A DNA stretch of 64,000 nt from Pseudomonas fluorescens HK44 (GTDB lineage: Bacteria; Pseudomonadota; Gammaproteobacteria; Pseudomonadales; Pseudomonadaceae), in assembly GCF_000217955.3 (NCBI RefSeq), contig NZ_AFOY02000004.1, forward strand, positions 434,001 to 498,000, in the 5' to 3' direction. The position numbers and the translations under genes are program-made. Positions 53,145-62,641 of this stretch are shown one piece after another. Within the stretch, counting starts at the first letter, position 1, and every line of letters begins with the position of its first letter. The notes under the pieces were generated by a model. It did no database searches, had not been told where the DNA came from, and saw nothing but the letters and a program-made list of their open reading frames with translations.

Positions 53145-55415
53145 ATGTCGGATCGTTACGAACTCTTCCTCACTTGCCCCAAGGGCCTCGAAGGCCTGCT
53201 GATCGAGGAAGCCGTCGGGCTTGGCCTTGAGGAAGCGCGTGAGCACACGTCGGCTGTGCGCGGCATGGCCGACATGGAAACGGCTTATCGCCTGTGCCTG
53301 TGGTCGCGTCTGGCTAACCGGGTGCTGCTGGTGCTCAAGCGTTTCCCGATGAAGGATGCCGAAGACCTGTACCACGGCGTGCTGGATATCGAGTGGCAAG
53401 ACCACATGCTCAATGACGGCACCCTGGCCGTCGAATTCAGCGGTCACGGCTCGGGCATCGACAACACGCACTTCGGCGCCCTGAAAGTGAAAGACGCCAT
53501 CGTCGACAAACTGCGCACCCCGTCGGGTGAACGTCCGTCCATCGACAAACTCAACCCGGACCTGCGCATTCACCTGCGTCTGGACCGTGGCGAAGCAATC
53601 CTGTCCCTCGACCTGTCCGGCCACAGCCTGCACCAGCGCGGTTACCGTTTGCAGCAAGGTGCAGCGCCGCTGAAGGAAAACCTCGCGGCGGCGATTCTGA
53701 TTCGTTCTGGCTGGCCGCGCATTGCCGCTGAAGGCGGCGCTCTGGCTGACCCGATGTGCGGTGTCGGTACGTTCCTCGTCGAAGCCGCGATGATCGCCGC
53801 CGACATGGCGCCGAACCTGCGTCGCGAGCAGTGGGGCTTCACCGCCTGGCTCGGTCACGTGCCGGCGCTGTGGAAAAAACTTCACGAAGAAGCCGTCGCC
53901 CGCGCCGCTGCCGGTCTGGCCAAGCCACCGCTGTGGATTCGCGGATACGAAGCCGACCCACGGCTGATTCAACCGGGCCGCAATAACGTCGAGCGCGCAG
54001 GCCTGAGTGAGTGGATCAAGATCTACCAGGGTGAAGTCGCAACCTTCGAGCCGCGTCCAGACCAGAACCAGAAAGGCCTGGTGATCTGCAACCCTCCGTA
54101 CGGCGAGCGTCTGGGCGACGAGGCGAGCTTGCTCTATCTCTACCAGAACCTCGGCGAGCGTCTGCGTCAGGCCTGCCTGAACTGGGAAGCGGCGGTGTTC
54201 ACCGGCGCACCGGACCTGGGCAAGCGCATGGGGATTCGCAGCCACAAACAGTATTCGTTCTGGAACGGCGCCTTGCCGTGCAAGTTGCTGCTGATCAAAG
54301 TATTGCCCGACCAGTTCGTCACTGGGGAGCGTCGTACCCCGGAGCAGCGTCAGGCCGAACGTGAGCAGGCGGCTTACGATCAGTCGCCGGCCGAGCCGCA
54401 AGAGCGTCAGTACAACAAGAACGGCAACCCGATCAAACCTGTACCGGCGCCGGCTCCCGTTGTCGAGCAGCCACGTCTGAGCGAAGGCGGGCAGATGTTT
54501 GCCAACCGCCTGCAAAAAAACCTCAAGGCCTTGGGCAAATGGGTCAAGCGTGAAGGTGTCGATTGCTACCGTGTGTACGATGCCGACATGCCGGAATACT
54601 CCATGGCCATCGACCTGTACCACGACTGGGTTCACGTTCAGGAATACGCCGCACCGAAGTCGATCGATCCGGAAAAAGCTTCGGCGCGTATGTTCGATGC
54701 GCTGGCGGCCATTCCGCAGGCCTTGAACATTGACAAGAGCCGGGTGGTCGTCAAGCGTCGCGAGCGTCAGAGCGGCACCAAGCAGTACGAGCGCCAGAGC
54801 GCGCAGGGCAAGTTCACCGAGGTGAACGAAGGCGGCGTGAAGTTGCTGGTCAACCTGACCGATTACCTCGACACCGGCCTGTTCCTGGATCACCGTCCAA
54901 TGCGTCTGCGGATTCAGAAAGAGGCCGCCGGCAAGCGCTTCCTCAACCTGTATTGCTACACCGCGACGGCCAGCGTTCATGCAGCCAAGGGCGGCGCACG
55001 CAGCACCACCAGCGTCGACCTGTCGAAAACCTACCTGGATTGGGCGCGTCGCAACCTGTCGCTGAACGGTTTCTCCGACAAGAACCGTCTGGAGCAAGGC
55101 GACGTGATGGCCTGGCTGGAAGCCAGCCGTGACGAGTTCGACATGATCTTTATCGATCCGCCGACCTTCTCCAACTCCAAGCGCATGGAAGGGATCTTCG
55201 ACGTGCAGCGGGACCATGTGCAGCTGCTGGACCTGGCCATGGCCCGTCTGGCGCCGGGTGGCGTGTTGTATTTCTCCAACAACTTCCGCAAGTTCCAGCT
55301 TGAAGAAAACCTCACGGCGCGTTATGCCGTCGAGGAGATCACCGCACAAACCATCGACCCGGACTTTGCCCGTAACGGCAAGATCCATCGCGCCTGGAAA
55401 ATCATGGCGCGCTGA
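53145..55415 (+). CDS. rlmKL: Bifunctional 23S rRNA methyltransferase RlmKL
   Basis: A 756-residue fusion that makes m2G2445 (RlmL, N-terminal) and m7G2069 (RlmK, C-terminal) in 23S rRNA. The N-terminal part has the THUMP region (residues about 45-155) and an N6/N2-type methylase with CNPPYGERLG (around residue 318); the C-terminal part has FLNLYCYTATASVHAAKGGA (SAM site, about residue 600) and IFIDPPTFSNSKRM (about residue 670). Length matches E. coli RlmKL. A terminator follows. Confidence 0.96.
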   Translation: MSDRYELFLTCPKGLEGLLIEEAVGLGLEEAREHTSAVRGMADMETAYRLCLWSRLANRVLLVLKRFPMKDAEDLYHGVLDIEWQDHMLNDGTLAVEFSGHGSGIDNTHFGALKVKDAIVDKLRTPSGERPSIDKLNPDLRIHLRLDRGEAILSLDLSGHSLHQRGYRLQQGAAPLKENLAAAILIRSGWPRIAAEGGALADPMCGVGTFLVEAAMIAADMAPNLRREQWGFTAWLGHVPALWKKLHEEAVARAAAGLAKPPLWIRGYEADPRLIQPGRNNVERAGLSEWIKIYQGEVATFEPRPDQNQKGLVICNPPYGERLGDEASLLYLYQNLGERLRQACLNWEAAVFTGAPDLGKRMGIRSHKQYSFWNGALPCKLLLIKVLPDQFVTGERRTPEQRQAEREQAAYDQSPAEPQERQYNKNGNPIKPVPAPAPVVEQPRLSEGGQMFANRLQKNLKALGKWVKREGVDCYRVYDADMPEYSMAIDLYHDWVHVQEYAAPKSIDPEKASARMFDALAAIPQALNIDKSRVVVKRRERQSGTKQYERQSAQGKFTEVNEGGVKLLVNLTDYLDTGLFLDHRPMRLRIQKEAAGKRFLNLYCYTATASVHAAKGGARSTTSVDLSKTYLDWARRNLSLNGFSDKNRLEQGDVMAWLEASRDEFDMIFIDPPTFSNSKRMEGIFDVQRDHVQLLDLAMARLAPGGVLYFSNNFRKFQLEENLTARYAVEEITAQTIDPDFARNGKIHRAWKIMAR

Positions 55416-55428
55416 GGCCTGATTGGAT

Positions 55429-55467
55429 CCACAGAGCCTTGATTTTTCGAGGTTCTGTGGTGTTTTT
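55429..55467 (+). terminator. Intrinsic terminator after rlmKL
   Basis: Stem CCACAGA...CCT / AGG..TCTGTGG followed by TGTTTTTG. Confidence 0.85.
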
Positions 55468-55553
55468 GCGCTGGCTAATCTAATGGCTGATAGCTATAAC
55501 TTCACACAAAGCCAAGGTGACGCCAAAGCACGCCGGCGTTTTGAGTTTTGTTT

Positions 55554-57953
55554 ATGCCGTTGCACGCCGTACGACCCAAGATCCTGGGCTTGATCAGTGA
55601 AGATGTTTCGGCCTGGCTCATTGCGCTGCTGGTGTTGCTGGCTGGTGGCGTACTGACGGGGCTGCTCGCCTGGGCCAGCTTCAATGCGCACCATCAGCAG
55701 ATGGCGCAGCGTTTCCAAATGCTGGTCAACGAACGCAAGAGCCGGATCGCCGAGCGTTTCGACGATCAGGAACAGCGCCTTGATAGCCTGCGGCGTTTCT
55801 TCGTCAACTCCGAGTCGGTTTCCCGTGAAGAGTTCGACGGCTTTACCAAAGCACTGTTGCACAGGACTCAGGCCTACGCTTGGGCACCGCTGGTTGCCCG
55901 CAGTGAGCGTTCCGCGTTCGAGCAACGGGTGCGCGAGCAAGGTAGCGCAGGGTTTTCCATCCGCGATCTGACACCTTCTGCCACATTGCAACCTGCCGCC
56001 GAGCGTGATGAATACGCGCCGGTGTCGTACAGCCAGGTACTTGGCACAAAAACCACGCCGCTGGGTTTTGATTTGCTCTCGGAACCGATACGTCGGGCAA
56101 CCCTGCAAAGGGCCCGCACCCTCAACGCAATGGCGGTGTCCGAGCCCACGCTGCTGCTCGGTGTCGATCCTGAATATGCCCGTGGCGTACTGCTGGTCGA
56201 GCCGGTTTTGCGCGATACCGCAGCGTCTGCTCAAAACGCTGCGCCCCTTGGTTACGTGCTGGCAGTGATCAGCATGCGTCAATTGGTAGCCGATGGTTTT
56301 CCGTTGCCCAGTCAGGACAACCTTGTGGTGCAGATTCGCGGTCGGGCGAAGGACGGTCAGGCGCAAGCGCTCTACGAATCTACCAACCCGGTAGCGAACC
56401 AGCCGTTGCATTACAGCTCGATGCTGCGACTGGGAGATCATGTCTACGACCTCGATATTCGCACCAGTGCGGTGTTTGAACATGCCACTCATTCGGCGGT
56501 TGCCAGCCTGATCGTGATGGGGGCGCTGTTGAGCGTACTGCTCAGTGCCTTGCTCTACATTCTGGTCAGTCAACGGCAACGAGCGCTGGCGCTGGTCGAG
56601 CAGCGCACCCGCGAGTTGCGCCTGCGAGAACAGGAGTTGAGCGGCGCTCATGGGCAGTTGCGCGGGGTGCTGGACGCAGCGACCCAAGTGGCGGTGATCG
56701 CCACCAACCTGCGCGGTGTGATCACCACCTTCAATGCCGGTGCCGAGCACATGCTCGGCTATCGCAGTGACGATGTGTTGGGACAGGCGACCCTGGAAAG
56801 CCTGCATCTGCCCGCTGAGCTGGAAGCGCGGGCCGTGGAACTCAGTCAGCGTTACTGCAAACCGGTGCCGAGCTGTCAGGCGATGCTGATGGAAGGTGGC
56901 GAAACGGGTGGGCATCAAGCGCGTGAATGGACCTTGGTGCGCCAGGACGGCAGCCATCTGACGGTGAACATGCTCGCCACTGCCGTGCTTGATGAGCAGG
57001 GGCTGTGGGTCGGGAATCTGGCGATCTGCATCGACATTACCGAGCGCAAGCGCGTGCATGAAGCGTTGGCGGCGCGCGATTTGCTGCTCAAGAAACTCAG
57101 CGCTCATGTGCCGGGCGGCATTTATCAGTTCAAGATGGCGGCAGACGGGCGCTTCAGTGTGATCTATGCCAGTGATGGCATTCGCGATATTTACGAGATC
57201 GATCCGGACACGCTTCTACAGAACGCCGAGGCGATTTTCGAGCGGATTCATCCGCAGGACGTCGCTCGGGTGCGTGCCTCGATCCGGGTCTCTTCGTTAA
57301 AGCTCAGCCCATGGCGCGAAGAGTACCGCGTGCAGTTGCCCGTCCGTGGCCTGCGTTGGGTGCGCGGTGAGGCAACACCGGAAGAGTTGCCCGGCGGCGG
57401 GGTGTTGTGGCACGGCTACATTTCGGATATTTCCGACCTCAAACGGGTCGAGGAAGAGCTGCGCGCCTTGTCAGTGACTGACTCGCTGACCGGCATTCAC
57501 AATCGACGCTATTTCCAGGAGCGGCTGACCATGGAAATGGCCCGGGTCGAGCGAGGTATCGGCGAATTGGCGGTGATCATGCTGGATATCGATCACTTCA
57601 AGCGTATCAATGATGTGTACGGCCACGCGGCCGGCGATCGGGTGTTGCAGGCGATCTGTCAGCGCATCCGCCATCGTTTGCGGCGCACCGATGTGTTCTG
57701 TCGCCTGGGAGGCGAGGAGTTCATGGTGCTGTGTCCGGACACCAATGGGCAGCATGCCCATACATTGGCCGTCGAGTTATGGCAGAGCTTGCGCAATACG
57801 CCGATCGACGGCCTGGGCACGGTGACTGCCAGCTTTGGTATCGCCAGTTGGCGTTCCGGGGAGGGGGCTGATGCCTTGCTGCTGCGCGCTGACTCGGGGG
57901 TTTATGCGGCGAAGCAGGCCGGGCGGGATCGGGTTGAGGTGGAGCTGGCGTAA
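55554..57953 (+). CDS. CHASE-PAS-PAS-GGDEF diguanylate cyclase
   Basis: A 799-residue inner-membrane protein expected to make cyclic di-GMP. A first helix (WLIALLVLLAGGVLTGLLAW) and a second (VASLIVMGALLSVLLSALLYILV, about 320-342) flank a periplasmic CHASE domain. Two PAS modules follow (VLDAATQVAVIATNLRGVITTFNAGAEHMLGY; FSVIYASDGIRDIYEIDPDTL). The GGDEF domain has DSLTGIHNRRYF, DIDHFKRINDVYGHAAGD and the intact active site LGGEEF. The inhibitory RxxD site is not obvious ahead of it. ATG 55554 is used. Confidence 0.93.
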   Translation: MPLHAVRPKILGLISEDVSAWLIALLVLLAGGVLTGLLAWASFNAHHQQMAQRFQMLVNERKSRIAERFDDQEQRLDSLRRFFVNSESVSREEFDGFTKALLHRTQAYAWAPLVARSERSAFEQRVREQGSAGFSIRDLTPSATLQPAAERDEYAPVSYSQVLGTKTTPLGFDLLSEPIRRATLQRARTLNAMAVSEPTLLLGVDPEYARGVLLVEPVLRDTAASAQNAAPLGYVLAVISMRQLVADGFPLPSQDNLVVQIRGRAKDGQAQALYESTNPVANQPLHYSSMLRLGDHVYDLDIRTSAVFEHATHSAVASLIVMGALLSVLLSALLYILVSQRQRALALVEQRTRELRLREQELSGAHGQLRGVLDAATQVAVIATNLRGVITTFNAGAEHMLGYRSDDVLGQATLESLHLPAELEARAVELSQRYCKPVPSCQAMLMEGGETGGHQAREWTLVRQDGSHLTVNMLATAVLDEQGLWVGNLAICIDITERKRVHEALAARDLLLKKLSAHVPGGIYQFKMAADGRFSVIYASDGIRDIYEIDPDTLLQNAEAIFERIHPQDVARVRASIRVSSLKLSPWREEYRVQLPVRGLRWVRGEATPEELPGGGVLWHGYISDISDLKRVEEELRALSVTDSLTGIHNRRYFQERLTMEMARVERGIGELAVIMLDIDHFKRINDVYGHAAGDRVLQAICQRIRHRLRRTDVFCRLGGEEFMVLCPDTNGQHAHTLAVELWQSLRNTPIDGLGTVTASFGIASWRSGEGADALLLRADSGVYAAKQAGRDRVEVELA

Positions 57954-57968
57954 GCCGGTTTAGGTTTG

Positions 57969-58114
57969 TGTGGCGAGGGAGCTTGCTCCCGCTGGGGCGC
58001 GAAGCGACCCTGAAGGCGATGATTGTGTTGGGTCAGATGTATCCGATTTGTTGATTTTGCGGCTGCTGCGCCCGAGCGCGGACCGACCGGGCGGGAGCAA
58101 GCTCCCTCGCCACA
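57969..58114. repeat. REP doublet
   Basis: Inverted pair with the same outer sequence (TGTGGCGAGGGAGCTTGCTC / GAGCAAGCTCCCTCGCCACA) between the convergent cyclase gene and dacB. Confidence 0.92.
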
Positions 58115-58137
58115 GTTGCGCAGTGTTTAAGTGAGGC

Positions 58138-59598
58138 TTAAAGCGCCGACTCGGCTGTTGCCAGTTTCGGCTGGCGGTACAGGTCCAGCAGCACCTGATC
58201 GAGCACTGTATGTGCACCAAAAGGCGCCGGGTCGTTGAGGATCGCGACCACTGCCCAGGTGTTGCCGTTGCTGTCGCGGCTGAAACCGGCGATAGCGCGC
58301 ACGGTGTTCAGGGTGCCGGTCTTGACGTGTGCTTCACCGCGCATTGCGGTGGTCTTGAGGCGTTTGCGCATGGTGCCGTCCATGCCGCTGATCGGCAGCG
58401 AACTGACGAACTCGGCCGAGTACGGGCTTCTCCAGGCGGCTTGCAGCATGCTCGCCATCTCACGGGCGCTGACCCGTTCGGCGCGAGACAGACCGGAACC
58501 GTTCTCCATCACCAGGTGCGGTGCGGTGATGCCTTTCTTCGCCAGCCACTGACGGACCACGCGTTGTGCGGCTTTTGCATCGTCGGCATCGGCGTCGGTG
58601 CGGTATTTCGCGCCCAGGCTGAGGAACAGCTGCTGAGCCATGGTGTTGTTACTGTATTTGTTGATGTCGCGGATAATTTCCGCCAGGTCCGGCGAGAACG
58701 CCCGGGCCAGTACCTTGGCATCCTTCGGTACGGCGGCCAGACGATCCTTGCCCTGGATGCTGCCACCCAGTTCCTGCCAGATCGCCCGCACGGCGCCAGC
58801 GGTGTAGGTCGCATGATCGAGCAGCGAAAGGTAAGTCTGCGAGCTGCAACCGTCGGCCAACTGGCCTGCAACGGTCACGCTCACGCTGCCGTCGGCCTGG
58901 GTCACCGGGTTGTAGCGCACGCCCCCGGAACACTGTTTGCCGCTGAGCGCTTTGACCTGGTTGTCGATGCGAATGCTGGCGATCGGTGGTTCGACCGACA
59001 CCAGAACCTTGCCCGAATCGTTGCGAGCCACAAAGCGCAGGGCCTTGAGGTTGACCATCAGCGCGTCGGGCTTGACCAGGAACGGCTTGTTTTCGTTTTT
59101 GCCGTCGTCATTGAACTCCGGCAATTGCGGCTGGACGAAGAAACTGCGGTCCAGCACCAGGTCACCGGTGACTTGCTGCACGCCATTGGCCCGCAGGTCA
59201 CGCATCAGCAACCAGAGTTTTTCCATGTTCAGCTTTGGGTCGCCGCCGCCCTTGAGGTACAGGTTGCCGTGCAGGATGCCGCCATTGAGGGTGCCGTCGG
59301 TGTAGAACTCGGTTTTCCACTGGTGGTTCGGGCCAAGCATTTCCAGCGCGGCGTAGGTGGTGACCAGTTTCATGGTCGAGGCCGGATTGACCGAAACGTC
59401 AGCGTTGAAGACTGTCGGTGTGCCCGGGCCGTTGAGCGGAATCATCACCAGTGACAGGGCATTGTCCTGCAGCTTGCTGGCTTTGAGCGCTTTTTCAACG
59501 CTGGGTGGCAGGGTGGTGTTGGTCGGGGCAGCGGAAACAGGGAAGGCCAGTGGCACAAGCAGGCTGGCGAGAAGCAATGGACGCAAAGATTTGATCAT
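58138..59598 (-). CDS. dacB: D-alanyl-D-alanine carboxypeptidase/endopeptidase (PBP4)
   Basis: A 486-residue periplasmic class C penicillin-binding protein that trims peptidoglycan peptides. After a signal peptide (MIKSLRPLLLASLLVPLAFPVSA), the catalytic box is NPASTMKLVTTYAAL (Ser-x-x-Lys), with the SxN box in DINKYSNNTMAQQL and the KTG triad in AHVKTGTLNTV. In related species its inactivation induces AmpC beta-lactamase. Confidence 0.95.
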   Translation of the reverse strand: MIKSLRPLLLASLLVPLAFPVSAAPTNTTLPPSVEKALKASKLQDNALSLVMIPLNGPGTPTVFNADVSVNPASTMKLVTTYAALEMLGPNHQWKTEFYTDGTLNGGILHGNLYLKGGGDPKLNMEKLWLLMRDLRANGVQQVTGDLVLDRSFFVQPQLPEFNDDGKNENKPFLVKPDALMVNLKALRFVARNDSGKVLVSVEPPIASIRIDNQVKALSGKQCSGGVRYNPVTQADGSVSVTVAGQLADGCSSQTYLSLLDHATYTAGAVRAIWQELGGSIQGKDRLAAVPKDAKVLARAFSPDLAEIIRDINKYSNNTMAQQLFLSLGAKYRTDADADDAKAAQRVVRQWLAKKGITAPHLVMENGSGLSRAERVSAREMASMLQAAWRSPYSAEFVSSLPISGMDGTMRKRLKTTAMRGEAHVKTGTLNTVRAIAGFSRDSNGNTWAVVAILNDPAPFGAHTVLDQVLLDLYRQPKLATAESAL

Positions 59599-59831
59599 CT
59601 GAAATAAAACCCTACAGCCGAGGGGGAAAAGATGAGGGCATGAGAATAAATTCCCTCGGTGGTCGCGAAAGTGTCGGCATTATGCCCCAAGGAGTAGCGG
59701 CTTGTGCCGTACGCAGAGGAACGAATCCGCTATTTTTTTACCGACGGTAGGCGCAAGCCGCCAGAGAATCGGGCAAACAACGGCTTAAACTGCTAAAGTG
59801 CCGCCCGTTATTACTTTTGAGGATTGTTCCA

Positions 59832-60176
59832 ATGGCGACTAACCGTTCCCAGCGTCTGCGCAAAAAACTCTGCGTCGATGAATTTCAAGAGCTGGGTTTC
59901 GAACTGAACCTGGATTTCAAAGAAGATCTGGCTGACGAGGCTGTTGACGCTTTCCTCGACGCGTTTCTGAAAGAAGCCATGGAAGCTAACGGCCTCGGCT
60001 ACGTTGGCGGCGACGACTACGGTCTGGTTTGCCTGCAAAAACGTGGCTCGGTCAGCGCAGAACAACGCACCGCCGTTGAAGCCTGGCTGAAAGCCCGCAC
60101 CGAGCTGACCAGCGTAGAAGTCAGCCCGTTGCTGGACGTTTGGTACCCGGAAAAGCCGATCAATCCGGTAGCCTGA
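59832..60176 (+). CDS. yggL: YggL family protein (50S ribosome-associated)
   Basis: A 114-residue acidic protein of the YggL/DUF469 family (RSQRLRKKLCVDEFQELGFEL at the N terminus; VEAWLKARTELTSVEVSPLLDVWY at the C terminus). The E. coli relative associates with the large ribosomal subunit. ATG 59832; terminator immediately after. Confidence 0.93.
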   Translation: MATNRSQRLRKKLCVDEFQELGFELNLDFKEDLADEAVDAFLDAFLKEAMEANGLGYVGGDDYGLVCLQKRGSVSAEQRTAVEAWLKARTELTSVEVSPLLDVWYPEKPINPVA

Positions 60177-60183
60177 TGTTCTG

Positions 60184-60212
60184 AATCGGCGGCCTGAGGG
60201 CCGCCGATTTGT
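60184..60212. terminator. Bidirectional terminator between yggL and benE
   Basis: AATCGGCGGCC / GGCCGCCGATT hairpin ending in TTTG, placed between two convergent stops. Confidence 0.85.
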
Positions 60213-60234
60213 TTGTGTAACAAAATCCCGCGTT

Positions 60235-61425
60235 TCAGGCCTTGCGCCAGTTCAGAATCATCAGCGTCACCACGCCCGCCACAATCCCCCAAAACGCCGA
60301 ACCGATGGAAAACAGTGTCAACCCCGACGCAGTGACCATAAAGGTGATCAATGCCGCTTCACGTTCCTTTACTTCGCTCATGGCGATGCTCAGGCCGTTG
60401 ATGATCGAGCCGAATAGCGCCAACGCGGCAATCGACAGCACCAGCTCCTTCGGCAAGGCGGCGAACAGCGCCGCGAGGGTTGCGCCAAAGACCCCGGCTA
60501 TCCCGTAGAAAATCCCGCACCAGACGGCTGCGGTGTAACGCTTGTTACGGTCTTCATGGGCGTGCGGCCCGGTGCAGATCGCTGCACTGATCGCTGCAAG
60601 GTTGATCCCGTGGGAGCCGAATGGCGCCAGCAACAGTGAAGCGATGCCGGTGGTGGTAATCAGCGGCGAGGCCGGCACGTTGTAGCCGTCGGCGCGTAAT
60701 ACGGCGATGCCAGGCATGTTCTGCGAGGTCATGGCCACCACGAACAATGGAATACCGATGCTGATGGTCGCCGCAAGGGAGAAGTGCGGGGTGGTCCAGA
60801 CCGGGGTGGCCACTTCAAGATGAAAACTGCTGAAATCCAGCAGGCCCATGACGCCGGACAGTGCCGTGCCGATCAGGAGGGCCGCCAGCACCGCATAACG
60901 CGGCGACAGGCGCTTGACCACCAGATAGGTGAAAAACATCCCCAGTACCAGGCCCGTGCGGTGCTGGGCGGCGACGAAAATTTCGCTGCCGATCTTGAAC
61001 AGAATCCCCGCCAGCAACGCCGCCGCCAGTGACGCAGGAATGCGTTTGACCAGGCGTTCGAAGCTGCCGGTCATGCCGCAAAGGGTGACGAGCACGGCGC
61101 AAGTGATGTAGGCGCCAATCGCCTCGCCGTAGGTCACGCCCGACAGGCTGGTGATCAGCAGCGCCGCACCGGGCGTCGACCAGGCAATAGTGATCGGTGT
61201 GCGATAACGCAAGGACAAACCGATCGAGCACACCGCCATGCCAATCGAAATCGCCCAGATCCACGACGAAATTTGCCCGCTGGTCAGGCCCGCCGCCTGG
61301 CCGGCCTGGAACATCAGCACCAGTGAGCTGGTGTAGCCGGTCATCATGGCGATGAACCCGGCGACGATAGCCGAAGGTGAAGTGTCGGCCAGTGGGCGAA
61401 GTTGCACGTGAGTGGCGTCGGTCAT
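60235..61425 (-). CDS. benE: BenE-family benzoate/proton symporter
   Basis: A 396-residue membrane protein with about 11-12 helices. Family signatures are AIVAGFIAMMTGYTSSLVLMFQAG, WSTPGAALLITSLSGVTYGEAIGAY, and AMTSQNMPGIAVLRADGY. The benzoate genes are not next to it, so the substrate is inferred from family only. It is divergent from the GntR regulator across a REP doublet. Confidence 0.92.
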   Translation of the reverse strand: MTDATHVQLRPLADTSPSAIVAGFIAMMTGYTSSLVLMFQAGQAAGLTSGQISSWIWAISIGMAVCSIGLSLRYRTPITIAWSTPGAALLITSLSGVTYGEAIGAYITCAVLVTLCGMTGSFERLVKRIPASLAAALLAGILFKIGSEIFVAAQHRTGLVLGMFFTYLVVKRLSPRYAVLAALLIGTALSGVMGLLDFSSFHLEVATPVWTTPHFSLAATISIGIPLFVVAMTSQNMPGIAVLRADGYNVPASPLITTTGIASLLLAPFGSHGINLAAISAAICTGPHAHEDRNKRYTAAVWCGIFYGIAGVFGATLAALFAALPKELVLSIAALALFGSIINGLSIAMSEVKEREAALITFMVTASGLTLFSIGSAFWGIVAGVVTLMILNWRKA

Positions 61426-61475
61426 GGCGCGGTGTTCCTTGTTCTTGGTATACGAATAAAGTTCGCAGCGACCAG

Positions 61476-61603
61476 TGTGGCGAGGGAGCTTGCTCCCGCT
61501 CGGCCGCGCAGCGGTCGTAATGTGCGAGTAAGGTTACTGAATAAACGAATCGGCAGGTTTCAGGACTGCTGCGCAGTCCAGCGGGAGCAAGCTCCCTCGC
61601 CAC
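61476..61603. repeat. REP doublet
   Basis: Inverted pair, TGTGGCGAGGGAGCTTGCTC left and GAGCAAGCTCCCTCGCCAC right, in the divergent gap between benE and the GntR gene. Confidence 0.92.
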
Positions 61604-61800
61604 GGGCCAGGTGTTCAAGCCTAAACTCAAACGTGACGGGGTGTTGCAATACAGCCGGGGGCGTATATGGCCGTACAGTCGTGTTGCCACCGCCGGTTGT
61701 GTACAATGTGCTGTGTTTTTTACGCAATACTTGCCAGCGACCTACTGTGCCGTATTACAGTCACAGTCAATTCGCCGCAGTTCTCCCGACTCGAGTGCCC

Positions 61801-62565
61801 ATGAACGAACAGTTGCAGCCCCTCAAGAAACAACCGCGAGCAGGTAAAGCCGGCCGCAGCGGAACCCAGGACGATATCGTTTATGCGCATATCTTCGAGG
61901 CCATCCTCGAACAGCGCCTGGCGCCCGGTACAAAATTGAGCGAAGAGGCGCTGGGAGAGATTTTCGGGGTCAGTCGCACCATCATTCGCCGTGCGTTGTC
62001 GCGTCTGGCCCACGAAGGTGTGGTGCTGTTGCGTCCCAACCGTGGCGCCGTGGTTGCCAGCCCGAGTGTCGAAGAGGCCCGTCAGGTATTCATGGCGCGG
62101 CGTCTGGTTGAGAAGGCGATCACTGAACTTGCAGTCGTACACGCGACCGCTGAACAGATTGCCGAGCTGCGGCAAATGGTCAACGACGAGCGCGACAGCT
62201 TCTCCCGTGGCGACCGTGGTGCCGGTATTCGTCTGTCTGGCGAGTTCCACCTGAAGCTGGCCGAGGCGGCGAAGAACACCCCGTTGATCAGCTTCCAGCG
62301 CAGCCTGGTGTCGCAGACTTCGTTGATCATCGCCCAGTATGAAAGCGGTAACCGCTCGCACTGTTCCTATGATGAACACACTCAGTTGATCGATGCCATC
62401 GAGGCCCGCGATGCCGAGCTGGCGGTGAACCTGATGATGCATCACATGGACCACATCGACAGCAAGCTCAACCTCGACGAAGAAAGCGCTTCGGACGATT
62501 TGCACGCGGTGTTCTCGCACTTGTTGCAGACCAAAAAGCCGGGGCGGCCAACCGCCAAGCATTGA
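61801..62565 (+). CDS. GntR-family (FCD) transcriptional regulator
   Basis: A 254-residue regulator with an N-terminal winged helix (YAHIFEAILEQRLAPGTKLSEEALGEIFGVSRTIIRRALSRLAHEGVVLLRPNRGAVVA) and a C-terminal FCD ligand domain (EFHLKLAEAAKNTPL, and HHMDHIDSKL with metal/ligand-binding His). Its convergent neighbour guaD suggests a role in purine catabolism, but a link to benE is equally possible. ATG 61801 fixes the start. Confidence 0.9.
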   Translation: MNEQLQPLKKQPRAGKAGRSGTQDDIVYAHIFEAILEQRLAPGTKLSEEALGEIFGVSRTIIRRALSRLAHEGVVLLRPNRGAVVASPSVEEARQVFMARRLVEKAITELAVVHATAEQIAELRQMVNDERDSFSRGDRGAGIRLSGEFHLKLAEAAKNTPLISFQRSLVSQTSLIIAQYESGNRSHCSYDEHTQLIDAIEARDAELAVNLMMHHMDHIDSKLNLDEESASDDLHAVFSHLLQTKKPGRPTAKH

Positions 62566-62587
62566 TAGACCGCGGTCTGACAGGCGA

Positions 62588-62628
62588 TAAAAAAATCCCC
62601 CGCAACCAACGATTGCGGGGGATTTTTT
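62588..62628. terminator. Bidirectional terminator
   Basis: Twelve-base stem AATCCCCCGCAA/TTGCGGGGGATT with A and T runs on the two sides, between the convergent GntR gene and guaD. Confidence 0.94.
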
Positions 62629-62641
62629 GTTTCTGAAAGGC

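Noticed and set aside
52709..53202. Overlapping small frames on both strands with Cys/Arg-rich products
   Set aside because: They arise from the inverted repeat at 52761-53027 and mirror each other.
53115..55388. Very long minus-strand frame (757 codons) opposite rlmKL
   Set aside because: The long span follows from codon bias in rlmKL; there is no domain or start signal.
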